DNA of 28,373 nt from positions 1 through 28,373 of the forward strand of contig CAJTZY010000018.1 in the NCBI GenBank assembly GCA_910584085.1. The letters run 5' to 3'. Every line of letters begins with the position of its first letter. Positions within the stretch are counted from its first letter, which is position 1. The position numbers and the translations under genes were made by a program. Source of the DNA: an uncultured Bacilli bacterium (GTDB lineage: Bacteria > Bacillota_I > Bacilli_A > RF39 > UBA660). A model generated the notes under the pieces. It was not told where the DNA came from, did not search any database, and saw only the letters and a list, made by a program, of their open reading frames with translations. Positions 1 to 8,557 of the stretch are shown here, in pieces.

Positions 1-2
1 GT

Positions 3-761
3 GGATCAACATTAAAATACTGCGTAGATACAGCAAATACATGTACACCAAATACAACAGTAAATAGTGGAACAGCATTTACATTAAATAATACAGGAAC
101 ATATTATGTAAGATATCAAGCATTTGGAGGAAGTGGAGTAAATTCAGGAGTTGGAAGTTATACAGCAAAAGTAGATACAACAACTCCAACGATAAACCTA
201 AATAATGTACCATCTGCAGTAGAAAAAGGTACAAGTTATGCTTTGCCAAGTTCATATACAAATAATAATACATCAGGAAGAACTGCAGTATGTAAAATAG
301 GAAGTACAACAGTAACAAACACTAGTACTTTAGCTCTTGGTTCACATACAATAAATTGTACAGTAACAACAGGAGCAGGAAATACAGGAACAGTATCTAA
401 AACGATTACAGTATTTAATCCTTTAGTTGTATATTACATTGGAACAATGAGTCAAGGTTCTTCAATCAATGGCAATACAATTGTATTAACTGGCGGATCT
501 TTAACGATAAATTTATATAAATCCGGATATACATTTGATTGTAGTGCAACTTATTCAGCAGGAGTAAGTTTTTACGGTGATGATGGAACGTCCACCCTTA
601 TTTGTTCTGGTGGTGGTCCATCTGGCGTATCAAATAAAAAAAATGGCTCATATACAACAACACAAGCTGGATATATTTCTTTATCAAATTCAGGTGGGAA
701 TCTAACTCTAAGTAATTTAAAATATAACGGTCAGGTAGTAACTATTCAACAATCAAGTTAA
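3..761 (+). CDS. C-terminal part of a secreted Ig-like repeat surface protein (5' end outside window)
   Basis: The frame is open from base 3 to the TAA at 759-761, giving about 252 residues; the start lies to the left of the window. The composition is rich in Thr, Ser, Gly, Asn and Tyr, almost without charge, as in exported beta-sandwich repeat proteins. One repeat-like unit holds a paired-cysteine segment (CVDTANTC) followed by GTYYVRYQAFGG and a VDTTTPT linker. A second unit has a cysteine pair (AVCKIG and HTINCTV) and TVSKTITVF. The last ~100 residues (GTMSQGSSINGN onward) form a different domain with two more cysteines. No LPXTG motif or C-terminal membrane anchor is present, so attachment is by another route or the protein is released. 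Ligand and role are unknown. An internal TTG at 243 is not needed as a start because the frame continues upstream. Confidence 0.75.
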   Translation, partial: GSTLKYCVDTANTCTPNTTVNSGTAFTLNNTGTYYVRYQAFGGSGVNSGVGSYTAKVDTTTPTINLNNVPSAVEKGTSYALPSSYTNNNTSGRTAVCKIGSTTVTNTSTLALGSHTINCTVTTGAGNTGTVSKTITVFNPLVVYYIGTMSQGSSINGNTIVLTGGSLTINLYKSGYTFDCSATYSAGVSFYGDDGTSTLICSGGGPSGVSNKKNGSYTTTQAGYISLSNSGGNLTLSNLKYNGQVVTIQQSS

Positions 762-777
762 AAATAAACTCAGAGAA

Positions 778-828
778 GGTTTAGTCTCTGATATAGGTAT
801 CAAAGATACTTATATCAGGGATTAAACT
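778..828 (+). other. Long RNA hairpin downstream of the surface-protein gene
   Basis: Bases 778-801 pair with 805-828 around an AAA loop, giving a 24-bp stem that includes four G-U pairs (778/828, 784/822, 787/819, 796/810). The stem is continuous only in rightward RNA; on the other strand those positions become C-A mismatches. No U-run follows, so it is not a standard terminator by itself. It could protect the 3' end of the surface-protein mRNA or be a small structured RNA. Confidence 0.6.
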
Positions 829-888
829 AAACTTAATTAATATTCTTACCTCAATTTATATTAATAATAGGTTTGATCTCTGAATGAG

Positions 889-914
889 ACTGATAAATTT
901 TTATCAGTTTTTTA
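889..914 (+). terminator. Intrinsic terminator before rplI
   Basis: The stem 889-897/900-908 (core CTGATAAA with its complement) is followed by a run of six T at 908-913. It separates the surface-protein transcript from the rplI operon. Confidence 0.6.
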
Positions 915-1013
915 TATATTTTATTAATTTATAAAAATACATTATAAGAATTTAAAAGTAGATTAGAATCTTTTTAATTTAATTTTTTCCTATCATTTTT
1001 ATAGTTTTTATAG

Positions 1014-1019
1014 TATAAT
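1014..1019 (+). promoter_or_regulatory. Probable -10 element of the rplI operon promoter
   Basis: A perfect TATAAT lies 27 bases before the rplI start in an intergenic stretch after a terminator. The -35 region is T-rich without a good TTGACA match, so the promoter call rests on the -10 and the position. Confidence 0.4.
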
Positions 1020-1045
1020 ATTAATAGACTTTTAGGAGGTACAGT

Positions 1046-1483
1046 ATGAAAATAATTTTAATAAAAGATGTTAAAAAGCAAGGCAAAAGTGGAGATATAT
1101 TAAATGTTAAAGATGGATATGGGACATTTTTGATAAATAAAGGTGATGCGGTATTAGCCACAACAAACAGTGTTGATAGACTTGATCGCGAAAATAAAGA
1201 AAAAGAAAAGAATGAACAACTTAATATAAAGAATTGTGAAAAAATAAAAACTGAATTAGAAAACTTAAAAATAAGTTTTAAAGTTAAAACTGGCGTGCAA
1301 GATAAAGTTTTTGGTAGTGTAAGCCCTAAACAAATAGTAGAGGAACTTAAAAATAGAGGATATAATATTGATAAAAAACAGATAAAAAGTAATGATGCTA
1401 TTTCAACTCTTGGATTTCACAATGTCGAGATAGAACTTCATAAGAAGGTAATAGCAAATATAAAAATTGAATTAACAAAGTAG
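1046..1483 (+). CDS. rplI: 50S ribosomal protein L9
   Basis: The 145-residue product matches L9 in length (usually about 150) and in the diagnostic N-terminal part: MKIILIKDVKKQGKSGDI, then VKDGYGTFLINKGDAV, which places this domain on 23S rRNA. A charged helix at about residues 48-75 (RENKEKEKNEQL) corresponds to the connecting helix. The C-terminal domain contains KVFGSVSPKQIVEEL and ends with VIANIKIEL. An excellent AGGAGGT at 1034-1040 fixes the ATG. It is the first gene of a rightward run; dnaB follows after 7 bases, a gene order common in Firmicutes. Confidence 0.96.
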   Translation: MKIILIKDVKKQGKSGDILNVKDGYGTFLINKGDAVLATTNSVDRLDRENKEKEKNEQLNIKNCEKIKTELENLKISFKVKTGVQDKVFGSVSPKQIVEELKNRGYNIDKKQIKSNDAISTLGFHNVEIELHKKVIANIKIELTK

Positions 1484-1490
1484 GTGAAGT

Positions 1491-2819
1491 ATGAATAAAG
1501 AGGTACCACATAATATAGATGCAGAACAATCAGTACTAGGTGCGATGTTTTTAAATAAAAATGCACTTCAAAAATCATTAGAATTATTAAATGGAAGTGA
1601 ATTTTATTTAGATAAGCACTCTAAAATTTTTGAATGTATGAAAAGTTTGGATATAAAAGGTAGTGTTGTTGATCTTACTACTGTATCTGAGGAACTTAAT
1701 AATAGAGATTGGCTTAAGAGTATTGGAAATATTGAATATTTAACTGAGATAATTGAGAGTGTCCCATCTGCTGCAAATATTGATGAATATATAAAAATAG
1801 TAGAAGAAAAGGCTATTTTAAGGAGACTTATAGATGAAGCTACTGCTATCATTAATGATAGTTATAAAACAAGTAATAATATAAGTGAAGTAATAGATGA
1901 AGCTGAAAAGAAAATTTTTGCAGTATCAAAAAGTTTAAGAAGTACAGAATTTAGACCTATACAAGAAGTACTTTATAGTACCCAACAAAATTTAGAACAA
2001 CTTTCTAAAAATAAAGGTTCTATTACAGGTATAGCATCTGGCTTTTATGATCTTGATAAAATAACTTCCGGATTTCACCCATGTGAACTTATAATAATTG
2101 CAGCCCGTCCAGGTGTAGGTAAAACTGCAGTCGCACTTAATATAGTAAATAATATTGCAATAAATTGTAAAAAAACGGTTGCTTTATTTAATATGGAAAT
2201 GGGTGCGGAACAACTTGCTACTCGTATGCTTTCTAATGTGGGTGGTATTGATGGTAATAAGTTAAAGACAGGAAAACTTGAAGATTCAGATTGGCGTAAA
2301 CTTAATGAGGCCATAAGTAAACTTTCAAATACAAAAATATTTATAGATGATAATGCCTCAAATACTGTAGGTGAGATTAGAAGTAAATGTAGAAAACTTG
2401 CTGCAAGTCCTAGTGGGCTTGATATAGTAGTAATAGATTATATAACACTTATTCAAGGGACAAGTAAAAATGGAGCTAGTAGGCAACAGGAGGTAGCAGA
2501 TATATCAAGAACACTTAAAACAATGGCAATGGAACTAAATGTTCCAGTAATTGCACTTTCACAGCTTTCTCGTAGTATTGAAAAAAGGGAAGATAAAAAA
2601 CCTATGCTTAGTGACTTAAGAGAATCTGGTGCGATAGAGCAGGATGCAGATATAGTTGCATTCCTTCATTGTTCTGATGAAGAAAAAGAAAAGCAGGATA
2701 GTTTAGTTGAATTTATAATAAGAAAACATCGTAATGGTCCACTTGCAGAGATTCCTTTGATGTTTCACAGAGCTACTAGTAAATTTGATAATGTAGCTAA
2801 TGTAAAAGAAGAAAATTAG
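1491..2819 (+). CDS. dnaB: Replicative DNA helicase DnaB/DnaC
   Basis: This is the hexameric 5'-3' helicase that unwinds DNA ahead of the replication fork and recruits primase. The N-terminal domain begins PHNIDAEQSVLGAMFLN (residues 6-22) and is followed by the linker helix and a RecA-like ATPase. The Walker A motif is GVGKT at 208-212 and the Walker B region is VVIDYITLIQG with Asp316. The DNA-binding and sensor region reads SQLSRSIEKR, then LRESGAIEQDADIV. The length of 442 is typical, and no intein is present. The ribosome site AGGTGA overlaps the end of rplI, so the genes are probably co-transcribed. Confidence 0.97.
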   Translation: MNKEVPHNIDAEQSVLGAMFLNKNALQKSLELLNGSEFYLDKHSKIFECMKSLDIKGSVVDLTTVSEELNNRDWLKSIGNIEYLTEIIESVPSAANIDEYIKIVEEKAILRRLIDEATAIINDSYKTSNNISEVIDEAEKKIFAVSKSLRSTEFRPIQEVLYSTQQNLEQLSKNKGSITGIASGFYDLDKITSGFHPCELIIIAARPGVGKTAVALNIVNNIAINCKKTVALFNMEMGAEQLATRMLSNVGGIDGNKLKTGKLEDSDWRKLNEAISKLSNTKIFIDDNASNTVGEIRSKCRKLAASPSGLDIVVIDYITLIQGTSKNGASRQQEVADISRTLKTMAMELNVPVIALSQLSRSIEKREDKKPMLSDLRESGAIEQDADIVAFLHCSDEEKEKQDSLVEFIIRKHRNGPLAEIPLMFHRATSKFDNVANVKEEN

Positions 2820-2829
2820 GTGATTTAAT

Positions 2830-4554
2830 TTGAAAAAATTTGGAGTATATTTTTTAACACTTTTGCTTTTTGTAGCTGTATTTTTGCTTGGATTTAGCCA
2901 TCAAACAGTGGGTCAACCACATACTTATTATAATGTTTATTTGGATGGTGAATCTATAGGTATGATTGAATCTAAAAGTGAACTTGAAGAATATATAAAT
3001 AATCAAGCGGATTCTATTAGAGAAAATGTAAGAAAGTATTCATTGGAACTTACTGCAATAGATACATATAAAAAATTTAGTGCGATGGCAAGTATTTCAA
3101 ATTATTCTTATGATGAACAAATAAAATATTTACTATTAAATAAAGAAAAGTATAATATGACTGATATAGATGCGGATAATTTGGACTTATATTTAGATCA
3201 TGAACTTTATAATTATTCATCATCTCAGATTAATGACATTAGAGAGTATGTTAAGCAAAATGATATATATACTAAGGTAAATGAAGTGTATACACCTAAT
3301 GGTATAGAAATAAGGAAAACATATACATATAAAAATGATGTAGTTTCTGTAAGAGAAATATATAAAAGAATAATTGAAAAAAAGTCATGTACAATAGCTG
3401 GATATAAGTTTACTATAAAAAGTAAAACAGAGGGAATAGATGATATAACTGTATATACTATTGATAGACAAATATTTTCTGATGCAATAGAAAAGTTAAT
3501 AACAATTTTTGTTGATGAAGATGAATATTTACGTTATAAACAAAATAATCAAAGTGAAATAGTGGCAACTGGTTCAATAATCGAAAATATTTATGTTAAT
3601 GAGGAAATAACTTATAAAGTAACTAATATATCGGTAGAGGAAAAAATTTATACGGATTCAACAGAATTATCTGAATATTTATTATATGGAGAAAATTATA
3701 CACAAAAAATTGTTAAAGTTAAAAATGGAGATTCTATTGAATCACTTACAATGGAAAATAAAATAAGTGTTCAAGAATTCTTGATATTTAATAAGCAATA
3801 TACAAATAGAAATAATTTGCTTGTAACAGGAACTGATGTTGTTATTTCTAAAGTAGACCCTAAAATTCAGATAGTAGTTGAAACTCATGAAGTAGTAGAT
3901 AAGGAAACTAATTATTCAACTATAGAGCAATATGATTCTAATCTTACACAAGGAAATATTAGAGTAAGTCAAGAGGGAAAAAATGGAATAGAAAGAGTAA
4001 CACAAAATGTAAGAAGTATAAATGGAGAGATTAAATACGTTGATCCAGAAAGTAAGGAAACTATAGAAAATTCTATTCCAAAAATAATAAATATAGGAAC
4101 AAAATATGTGCCAACTATTGGTAGTACAGCATCTTGGGAATGGCCAACAAATAGAGGTTATACAATATCATCATACTTTGGTTATCGTTTAGCAATATTT
4201 GGAGAGGGAGATTTCCATTCTGGTCTAGATATAGCTGGAACGGGATATGGCTCACCAGTATATGCTGCAAATAATGGTGTAATACAAGAAATAAAAGAAT
4301 TAAAATATGCAAATGGACAATATTATAGTTATGGTAAATATATACTTATTAATCATAATAATGGATATTATACATTATATGGTCATTTGTCAGCATTTGC
4401 AGAAGGTCTTAAAGTTGGAAGTACAGTTGAGCGTGGTCAACAAATTGGTAAAGTAGGCTCAACAGGTTGGGCAACAGGACCACATTTACATTTTGAAATT
4501 AGAACTTGCGCATCATATTCATGCATTACTAACCCGCTTAATTATTATCGATGA
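2830..4554 (+). CDS. Membrane-anchored M23 (LytM) peptidoglycan endopeptidase with LysM and G5-like domains
   Basis: The 574-residue protein starts with one hydrophobic helix (about residues 5-25), predicting a membrane anchor with the rest outside. Residues ~290-340 resemble LysM (KVKNGDSIESL ... LVTGTDVVIS), a peptidoglycan-binding fold. Residues ~343-425 resemble a G5 domain (VVETHEVVDKET ... GIERVTQNV). The C-terminal M23 domain keeps every zinc and catalytic position: HSGLD (H463, D467), the YGHLS histidine, and HLHFE (H552, H554). It should therefore be an active cross-link cutter, unlike the SpoIIQ homologue at 17440. The start is TTG, set by AGGTGA about 7 bases upstream. Its stop overlaps walJ as ATGA. 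Confidence 0.88.
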   Translation: MKKFGVYFLTLLLFVAVFLLGFSHQTVGQPHTYYNVYLDGESIGMIESKSELEEYINNQADSIRENVRKYSLELTAIDTYKKFSAMASISNYSYDEQIKYLLLNKEKYNMTDIDADNLDLYLDHELYNYSSSQINDIREYVKQNDIYTKVNEVYTPNGIEIRKTYTYKNDVVSVREIYKRIIEKKSCTIAGYKFTIKSKTEGIDDITVYTIDRQIFSDAIEKLITIFVDEDEYLRYKQNNQSEIVATGSIIENIYVNEEITYKVTNISVEEKIYTDSTELSEYLLYGENYTQKIVKVKNGDSIESLTMENKISVQEFLIFNKQYTNRNNLLVTGTDVVISKVDPKIQIVVETHEVVDKETNYSTIEQYDSNLTQGNIRVSQEGKNGIERVTQNVRSINGEIKYVDPESKETIENSIPKIINIGTKYVPTIGSTASWEWPTNRGYTISSYFGYRLAIFGEGDFHSGLDIAGTGYGSPVYAANNGVIQEIKELKYANGQYYSYGKYILINHNNGYYTLYGHLSAFAEGLKVGSTVERGQQIGKVGSTGWATGPHLHFEIRTCASYSCITNPLNYYR

Positions 4555-5312
4555 AAATATGCGTATTATCTAGTGGAAGTAAAGGAAACTCGACCTATGT
4601 TGAAACAAAAAATCATAAGATATTAATAGACATAGGTACGAGTGCTTTATATATTGAGAAAACTTTAAAAAATATAGGTGTTGATCCAAGCGAGATAGAC
4701 ATAATTTTAGTGACACACGCTCATATAGATCATGTAGCAGGACTTAAAGTTTTCACGAAGAAGTATAAACCACTAGTATACATATCAGATAAAATATTAA
4801 AAGAAGCAAATTTAAATATAGAAAATGTTAGTAATGAAGAATGTATTGATGTAAACAGTGATATTAAAATAAAATCTGTGAGACTCTCACATGATGTTAC
4901 AGATATAAAAGGCTATATTATAGAGGAAAATGGCTCATCTGTTGTTTATATAACAGATACCGGTTATATAAATGAAAAACTTATGGGTGAAATATCTAAT
5001 AAAAGTTTATATGTCTTTGAAAGTAATCATGATATAGAGAAACTTATGAATAATCCAAAATATCCTCATCATACTAAAATAAGAATACTTAGTGATAAAG
5101 GACATTTGTCGAATAAAGATTCTGCATATTATTTATCTAAATTAATAGGTAATAAGACAAAGTGTATCGTTTTGGCACATTTAAGTGAACAAAATAATAC
5201 GGAGGAACTTGCTTTAGAGACATTAAAGGAAACATTAAATAAAAAGAATATAAAAAGTCCAGTTATAGCTTTTGGTAGGCAAAATCAAGCAACGGAATTT
5301 TTTGAGGTCTAG
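4551..5312 (+). CDS. walJ: WalJ/YycJ-type metallo-beta-lactamase-fold hydrolase
   Basis: The 253-residue protein opens with KICVLSSGSKGNSTYVE, the hallmark start of the YycJ/WalJ family, and has the metal-binding THAHIDH motif (H56, H58, D60, H61). Further conserved parts are LSHDV, VVYITDTGY and the late LAHLSEQNN. WalJ proteins are cytosolic phosphodiesterase or nuclease-like enzymes encoded in wal (yyc) operons; proposed roles are in cell-wall control or DNA maintenance, and the substrate here cannot be read. The ATG overlaps the stop of the M23 gene and no strong ribosome site precedes it, so translation is probably coupled. Notably, no WalR, WalK, WalH or WalI genes sit between dnaB and walJ. 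Confidence 0.85.
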   Translation: MKICVLSSGSKGNSTYVETKNHKILIDIGTSALYIEKTLKNIGVDPSEIDIILVTHAHIDHVAGLKVFTKKYKPLVYISDKILKEANLNIENVSNEECIDVNSDIKIKSVRLSHDVTDIKGYIIEENGSSVVYITDTGYINEKLMGEISNKSLYVFESNHDIEKLMNNPKYPHHTKIRILSDKGHLSNKDSAYYLSKLIGNKTKCIVLAHLSEQNNTEELALETLKETLNKKNIKSPVIAFGRQNQATEFFEV

Positions 5313-5322
5313 GAGGAATTTA

Positions 5323-6612
5323 ATGAGCAAATTAGTTAAAATAACTGAAGAAGAATATAATTCATTTATAAAAGTGCAAAAAGATACATTATTTTTTCAA
5401 AGTGTAGAATGGGCTAATTTTAAACAAAGTACAGGATGGGGAAAGGAAATTGTTGCTCTTAAAAAAGGTAAAAATATAAATGCAGCAGCAATTTTGCTTT
5501 CTAAAAAGTTACCATTTATTAATAAAAAAATGTATTATTCTCCTAGAGGCTTTATAATTGATTATACAAATTTAGGATTATTAAAAGAATTTTCATTAGA
5601 ACTTAAATCATATCTTAAGGAAAATAAAGTAATTTTTCTTAAGATAAATCCTTATATAAAATATGTAGATAGAAATTCTGATGGAGATATTATTGAAGGA
5701 AAAGATAATAAAGATTTAGTAAAAAATTTAAAAAGCTTAGGATATAGGCATTATGGATTTTATAAAACTTTTGATGAAAAGAAGGATTTGGAACCAAGAT
5801 GGCTTTCTGTTTTAGAATTAGAAGGAAAAAGTCTAGATGAATTGATTAAAAACATGAATTCTACAACTAGATGGATGATAAATAAAAGTCAAAAAAATTC
5901 TATATCTATTCGTGAAGCTAAATATGATGAATTAAAAGAGTTTAAAAAAATAATGAAACATACCTCTGATAGAAGATCATTTCAAGATAGACCTTTAGAA
6001 TATTATCAGAAAATGTACGAATATATGAATAAGGATAGTATGATTAAATTATTATTTGCTGAAATAGATTTAAAAAATTTAAAGGAAGAGTTAAAGTTTG
6101 AAAAAGATAAGTTAAGATCTAGAATAGATGTTATAATTAATAATCCTAAAAAGAAAAATCAGGTAAATGAATTTAATAGTCAAATTTCTTCTTTAGAAAA
6201 TAGAATAAATAAAATAGATTCTGAGATTAATGAATATGGGAATAAACCTATAATATCAGCTGGCTTATATTTAATGTATGGAGAGCAAATTGTGTACTTG
6301 TTTGGTGGTTCATATAAAGAATTTATGGGTTATGGAGCTCAATATTTAATGCAATATGAAATGATTAAGTATGCCAAAGAAAAAGAATATAAAAAGTTAA
6401 ATTTTTATGGTATAGATGGTGATTTTAGGAAAGAAGCTAAACATTATGGATTATTTGATTTTAAAAGAGGGTTTAACTGTGAAGTAGTTGAACTAATCGG
6501 AGAATTTGATTTAATTTCTGATAAGTTTAATTATTATTTATATTTAATTTTATTTAATATATATAAATTTTTGAAAAAAATAAAACTTTTAATTAGGAAG
6601 ATTATAAAATGA
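5323..6612 (+). CDS. FemA/FemX-family peptidoglycan interpeptide-bridge aminoacyltransferase (long coiled-coil form)
   Basis: FemABX enzymes add amino acids from aminoacyl-tRNA to the lysine side chain of lipid II. The 429-residue product shows the FemAB features: FFQSVEWANFKQSTGWGKE near the start, then YYSPRGFIIDY, MNSTTRWMINKS, and near the C-terminus YGAQYLMQYEMIKYAK followed by NFYGIDGDF. Residues ~249-305 form a highly charged antiparallel coiled coil (KEELKFEKDKLRSRI and ISSLENRINKIDSEIN), the tRNA-synthetase-like arm of FemA. The tail is basic and hydrophobic (LYLILFNIYKFLKKIK), suggesting membrane contact. The start is set at 5323 by AGGAGGAATTTA; a longer frame to 5272 exists but lacks a ribosome site. 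Co-located with walJ, rlmH and an M23 peptidase, consistent with envelope work. The amino acid transferred cannot be predicted. Confidence 0.87.
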   Translation: MSKLVKITEEEYNSFIKVQKDTLFFQSVEWANFKQSTGWGKEIVALKKGKNINAAAILLSKKLPFINKKMYYSPRGFIIDYTNLGLLKEFSLELKSYLKENKVIFLKINPYIKYVDRNSDGDIIEGKDNKDLVKNLKSLGYRHYGFYKTFDEKKDLEPRWLSVLELEGKSLDELIKNMNSTTRWMINKSQKNSISIREAKYDELKEFKKIMKHTSDRRSFQDRPLEYYQKMYEYMNKDSMIKLLFAEIDLKNLKEELKFEKDKLRSRIDVIINNPKKKNQVNEFNSQISSLENRINKIDSEINEYGNKPIISAGLYLMYGEQIVYLFGGSYKEFMGYGAQYLMQYEMIKYAKEKEYKKLNFYGIDGDFRKEAKHYGLFDFKRGFNCEVVELIGEFDLISDKFNYYLYLILFNIYKFLKKIKLLIRKIIK

Positions 6613-7064
6613 TAAAAATAATATGTGTTGGTAAAATAAAAGAGAAATATTTTAATGAAGCAATAGAGGAATATAAAAAAAGGTTATCCAAATATACTAA
6701 GATTGAAATAGTAGAAGTTAATGATATAGATAGTGATAATATGGGTATAACATTAAAAAAAGAGAGGGAACTAATTGAAAAACATATTGGTTCTAAGGAC
6801 TATGTTATAACTTTAGAAATAGAAGGTAATATTATAAGTAGTGAAGAACTAAGTAAAAAAATAGATACTATTTATAATACTAATTCTAATATAACATTTA
6901 TTATTGGTGGATCTTATGGCTTAGATTTAGATATTAAAAATAGAAGTAATTATAAATTATCTTTTTCTAAATTAACTTTTCCACATAAATTATTTAGGGT
7001 TATGTTACTTGAACAAATATATAGAGCTTTTAAAATAAATAATCATGAGTCATATCACAAATAA
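6609..7064 (+). CDS. rlmH: 23S rRNA pseudouridine-1915 N3-methyltransferase RlmH
   Basis: This SPOUT-fold enzyme uses S-adenosylmethionine to methylate pseudouridine 1915 in helix 69 of 23S rRNA. The start (IKIICVGKIKEKYFNEAIEEY) and the end match the family; the SAM-binding knot shows IIGGSYGL (G100, G101, S102, G104), followed by LSFSKLTFPHKLFRVMLLEQ and the invariant C-terminal YHK. The length of 151 is slightly short of the usual ~159. The ATG overlaps the stop of the FemAB gene (ATGA), with TAGGAAG upstream. It closes the operon, directly before a strong terminator. Confidence 0.96.
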   Translation: MIKIICVGKIKEKYFNEAIEEYKKRLSKYTKIEIVEVNDIDSDNMGITLKKERELIEKHIGSKDYVITLEIEGNIISSEELSKKIDTIYNTNSNITFIIGGSYGLDLDIKNRSNYKLSFSKLTFPHKLFRVMLLEQIYRAFKINNHESYHK

Positions 7065-7073
7065 GAATATTAT

Positions 7074-7107
7074 AATTTAAAGAATAAAACGATTCTTTAA
7101 ATTTTTT
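7074..7107 (+). terminator. Intrinsic terminator of the rplI-rlmH operon
   Basis: A perfect 12-bp stem (7074-7085 with 7092-7103), loop AAAACG, then TTTTTT to 7107. The left arm begins ten bases after the rlmH stop. Confidence 0.85.
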
Positions 7108-7155
7108 AGTAATAATAATATTATTAGAAATTTTAGTGAAAAATGCTGTTTTTAC

Positions 7156-7184
7156 TTGATATAAAGTAGATTTTATAATAAAAT
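7156..7184 (+). promoter_or_regulatory. Vegetative-type promoter of tilS-ftsH
   Basis: TTGATA at 7156-7161 and TAAAAT at 7179-7184 are 17 bases apart. They lie after the rlmH terminator and 47 bases before tilS. Confidence 0.6.
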
Positions 7185-7231
7185 AAGATGAAGTTGCACT
7201 ATTTCAAATTATATATAGAAAGTTGTGATTT

Positions 7232-8545
7232 ATGGAACAAGTATATGAATTTATTAAAAAATTAAATATAGATAATAAATGTATAGTTGCTGCTATAAGC
7301 GGTGGGCCTGATTCTATGCTGCTATTAGATATTTTGCTTAGTTTAAGAGAAACCTCTAATATTAATATAGTGGTTGCTCATGTTCATCATAATTTAAGAA
7401 GAGAAAGTGATGATGAAGCATTAAAATTAAAGCAATTTTGTGAGAGTCATAATGTTATATTTGAAATGATGAAAATTGAGGAATATCCTAACAATAAATT
7501 TAGTGAGGAATCTGCAAGAAAAATAAGATATGAATTTTTTGATAAAATAATAGATAAATATAAATCTGACATTTTATTTACAGCCCATCACGGTGATGAT
7601 TTAATTGAAACAATTTTAATGAGGATAGTTAGAGGTTCCAGTATAAAAGGATATGCCGGATTTGAAACATTATCAAATGATAGAGGTTATATAATTGCAA
7701 GACCACTAGTTTATCTAACTAAAAATAAAATAGAGGAATATTTAAATAAAAAAAATATTTGGTATGCGAAGGATATGTCAAATGATAATGATAAGTATAC
7801 AAGAAATAGATATAGAAAGTATATTTTACCAGAATTAAAAAAGGAAAATAGTAATGTTCATTACAAATTTTTAGAACTAAATGAAAAATTATTACTAGCA
7901 GATGATTACTTGAAAAAAATATCACATATACTTTACCGAGACATTGTTATAAATCAAGAAATAGATATAAATAAATTTAATGAATTAGATAATATATTAA
8001 AAATATATATACTTGAAGAATATTTAAAAAATATTTATTCTGATAACATAATAGACATAAATTATAGACATATAAATATTATATTAGATATAATGAATAA
8101 GACTAATTCAGTAGTAGACCTACCATATAATAGAAAAGGTAAAGTTGAATATAATAAATTTAGGATTATTGAAAATAAAGATATAGTATCATATGAATAT
8201 ATTTTTTATGATAAAGTTACCTTGCCAGATGGGAAGGTAATAGAAATTGATAATGATACAACTTTAACTTCAAATTTTGTAATACATTTAAGTAGTAGCG
8301 ATATAAAATTGCCTTTTCATGTTAGAACAAGAAAACCTGGAGATAAAATATGTGTAAAGAATATGTTAGGTACAAAAAAAGTAAATAATATATTTACTGA
8401 CTCTAAGATACCAAGTGAATTAAGAGAAACATATCCTATAGTTACAGATGATACTGGAGAAATAATATGGATACCTGGTATTAAAAAATCTCATTTTGAC
8501 ATGAAAAAAGACAAAAAGTATGATATAATATTAAAGTACAATTAA
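7232..8545 (+). CDS. tilS: tRNA(Ile)-lysidine synthase TilS
   Basis: TilS uses ATP to attach lysine to C34 of tRNA-Ile(CAU), changing both its codon and its amino acid identity; it is normally essential. The ATP-pyrophosphatase motif SGGPDS is at residues 23-28. Other family motifs follow: VAHVHHNLR, FTAHHGDDLIETILMR with GSSIKGYAG, and RPLVYLTKNKIEEYL. The C-terminal substrate-binding domain includes LPFHVRTRKPGDKI and a late KIPSELRETYPIV. The length of 437 is normal. The ribosome site upstream of the ATG is weak. ftsH follows after 12 bases; the hpt gene that often lies between tilS and ftsH in Bacilli is absent. Confidence 0.95.
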   Translation: MEQVYEFIKKLNIDNKCIVAAISGGPDSMLLLDILLSLRETSNINIVVAHVHHNLRRESDDEALKLKQFCESHNVIFEMMKIEEYPNNKFSEESARKIRYEFFDKIIDKYKSDILFTAHHGDDLIETILMRIVRGSSIKGYAGFETLSNDRGYIIARPLVYLTKNKIEEYLNKKNIWYAKDMSNDNDKYTRNRYRKYILPELKKENSNVHYKFLELNEKLLLADDYLKKISHILYRDIVINQEIDINKFNELDNILKIYILEEYLKNIYSDNIIDINYRHINIILDIMNKTNSVVDLPYNRKGKVEYNKFRIIENKDIVSYEYIFYDKVTLPDGKVIEIDNDTTLTSNFVIHLSSSDIKLPFHVRTRKPGDKICVKNMLGTKKVNNIFTDSKIPSELRETYPIVTDDTGEIIWIPGIKKSHFDMKKDKKYDIILKYN

Positions 8546-8557
8546 AGGAGGAATATT

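Noticed and set aside
762..1045. CRISPR-like repeat from the similar GTTTAGTCTCTGATA and GTTTGATCTCTGAAT stretches
   Set aside because: Only two imperfect copies, no regular spacers and no cas genes.
5272..5322. Upstream extension of the first FemAB gene
   Set aside because: It overlaps the end of walJ without a ribosome site, whereas AGGAGG sits exactly before 5323.
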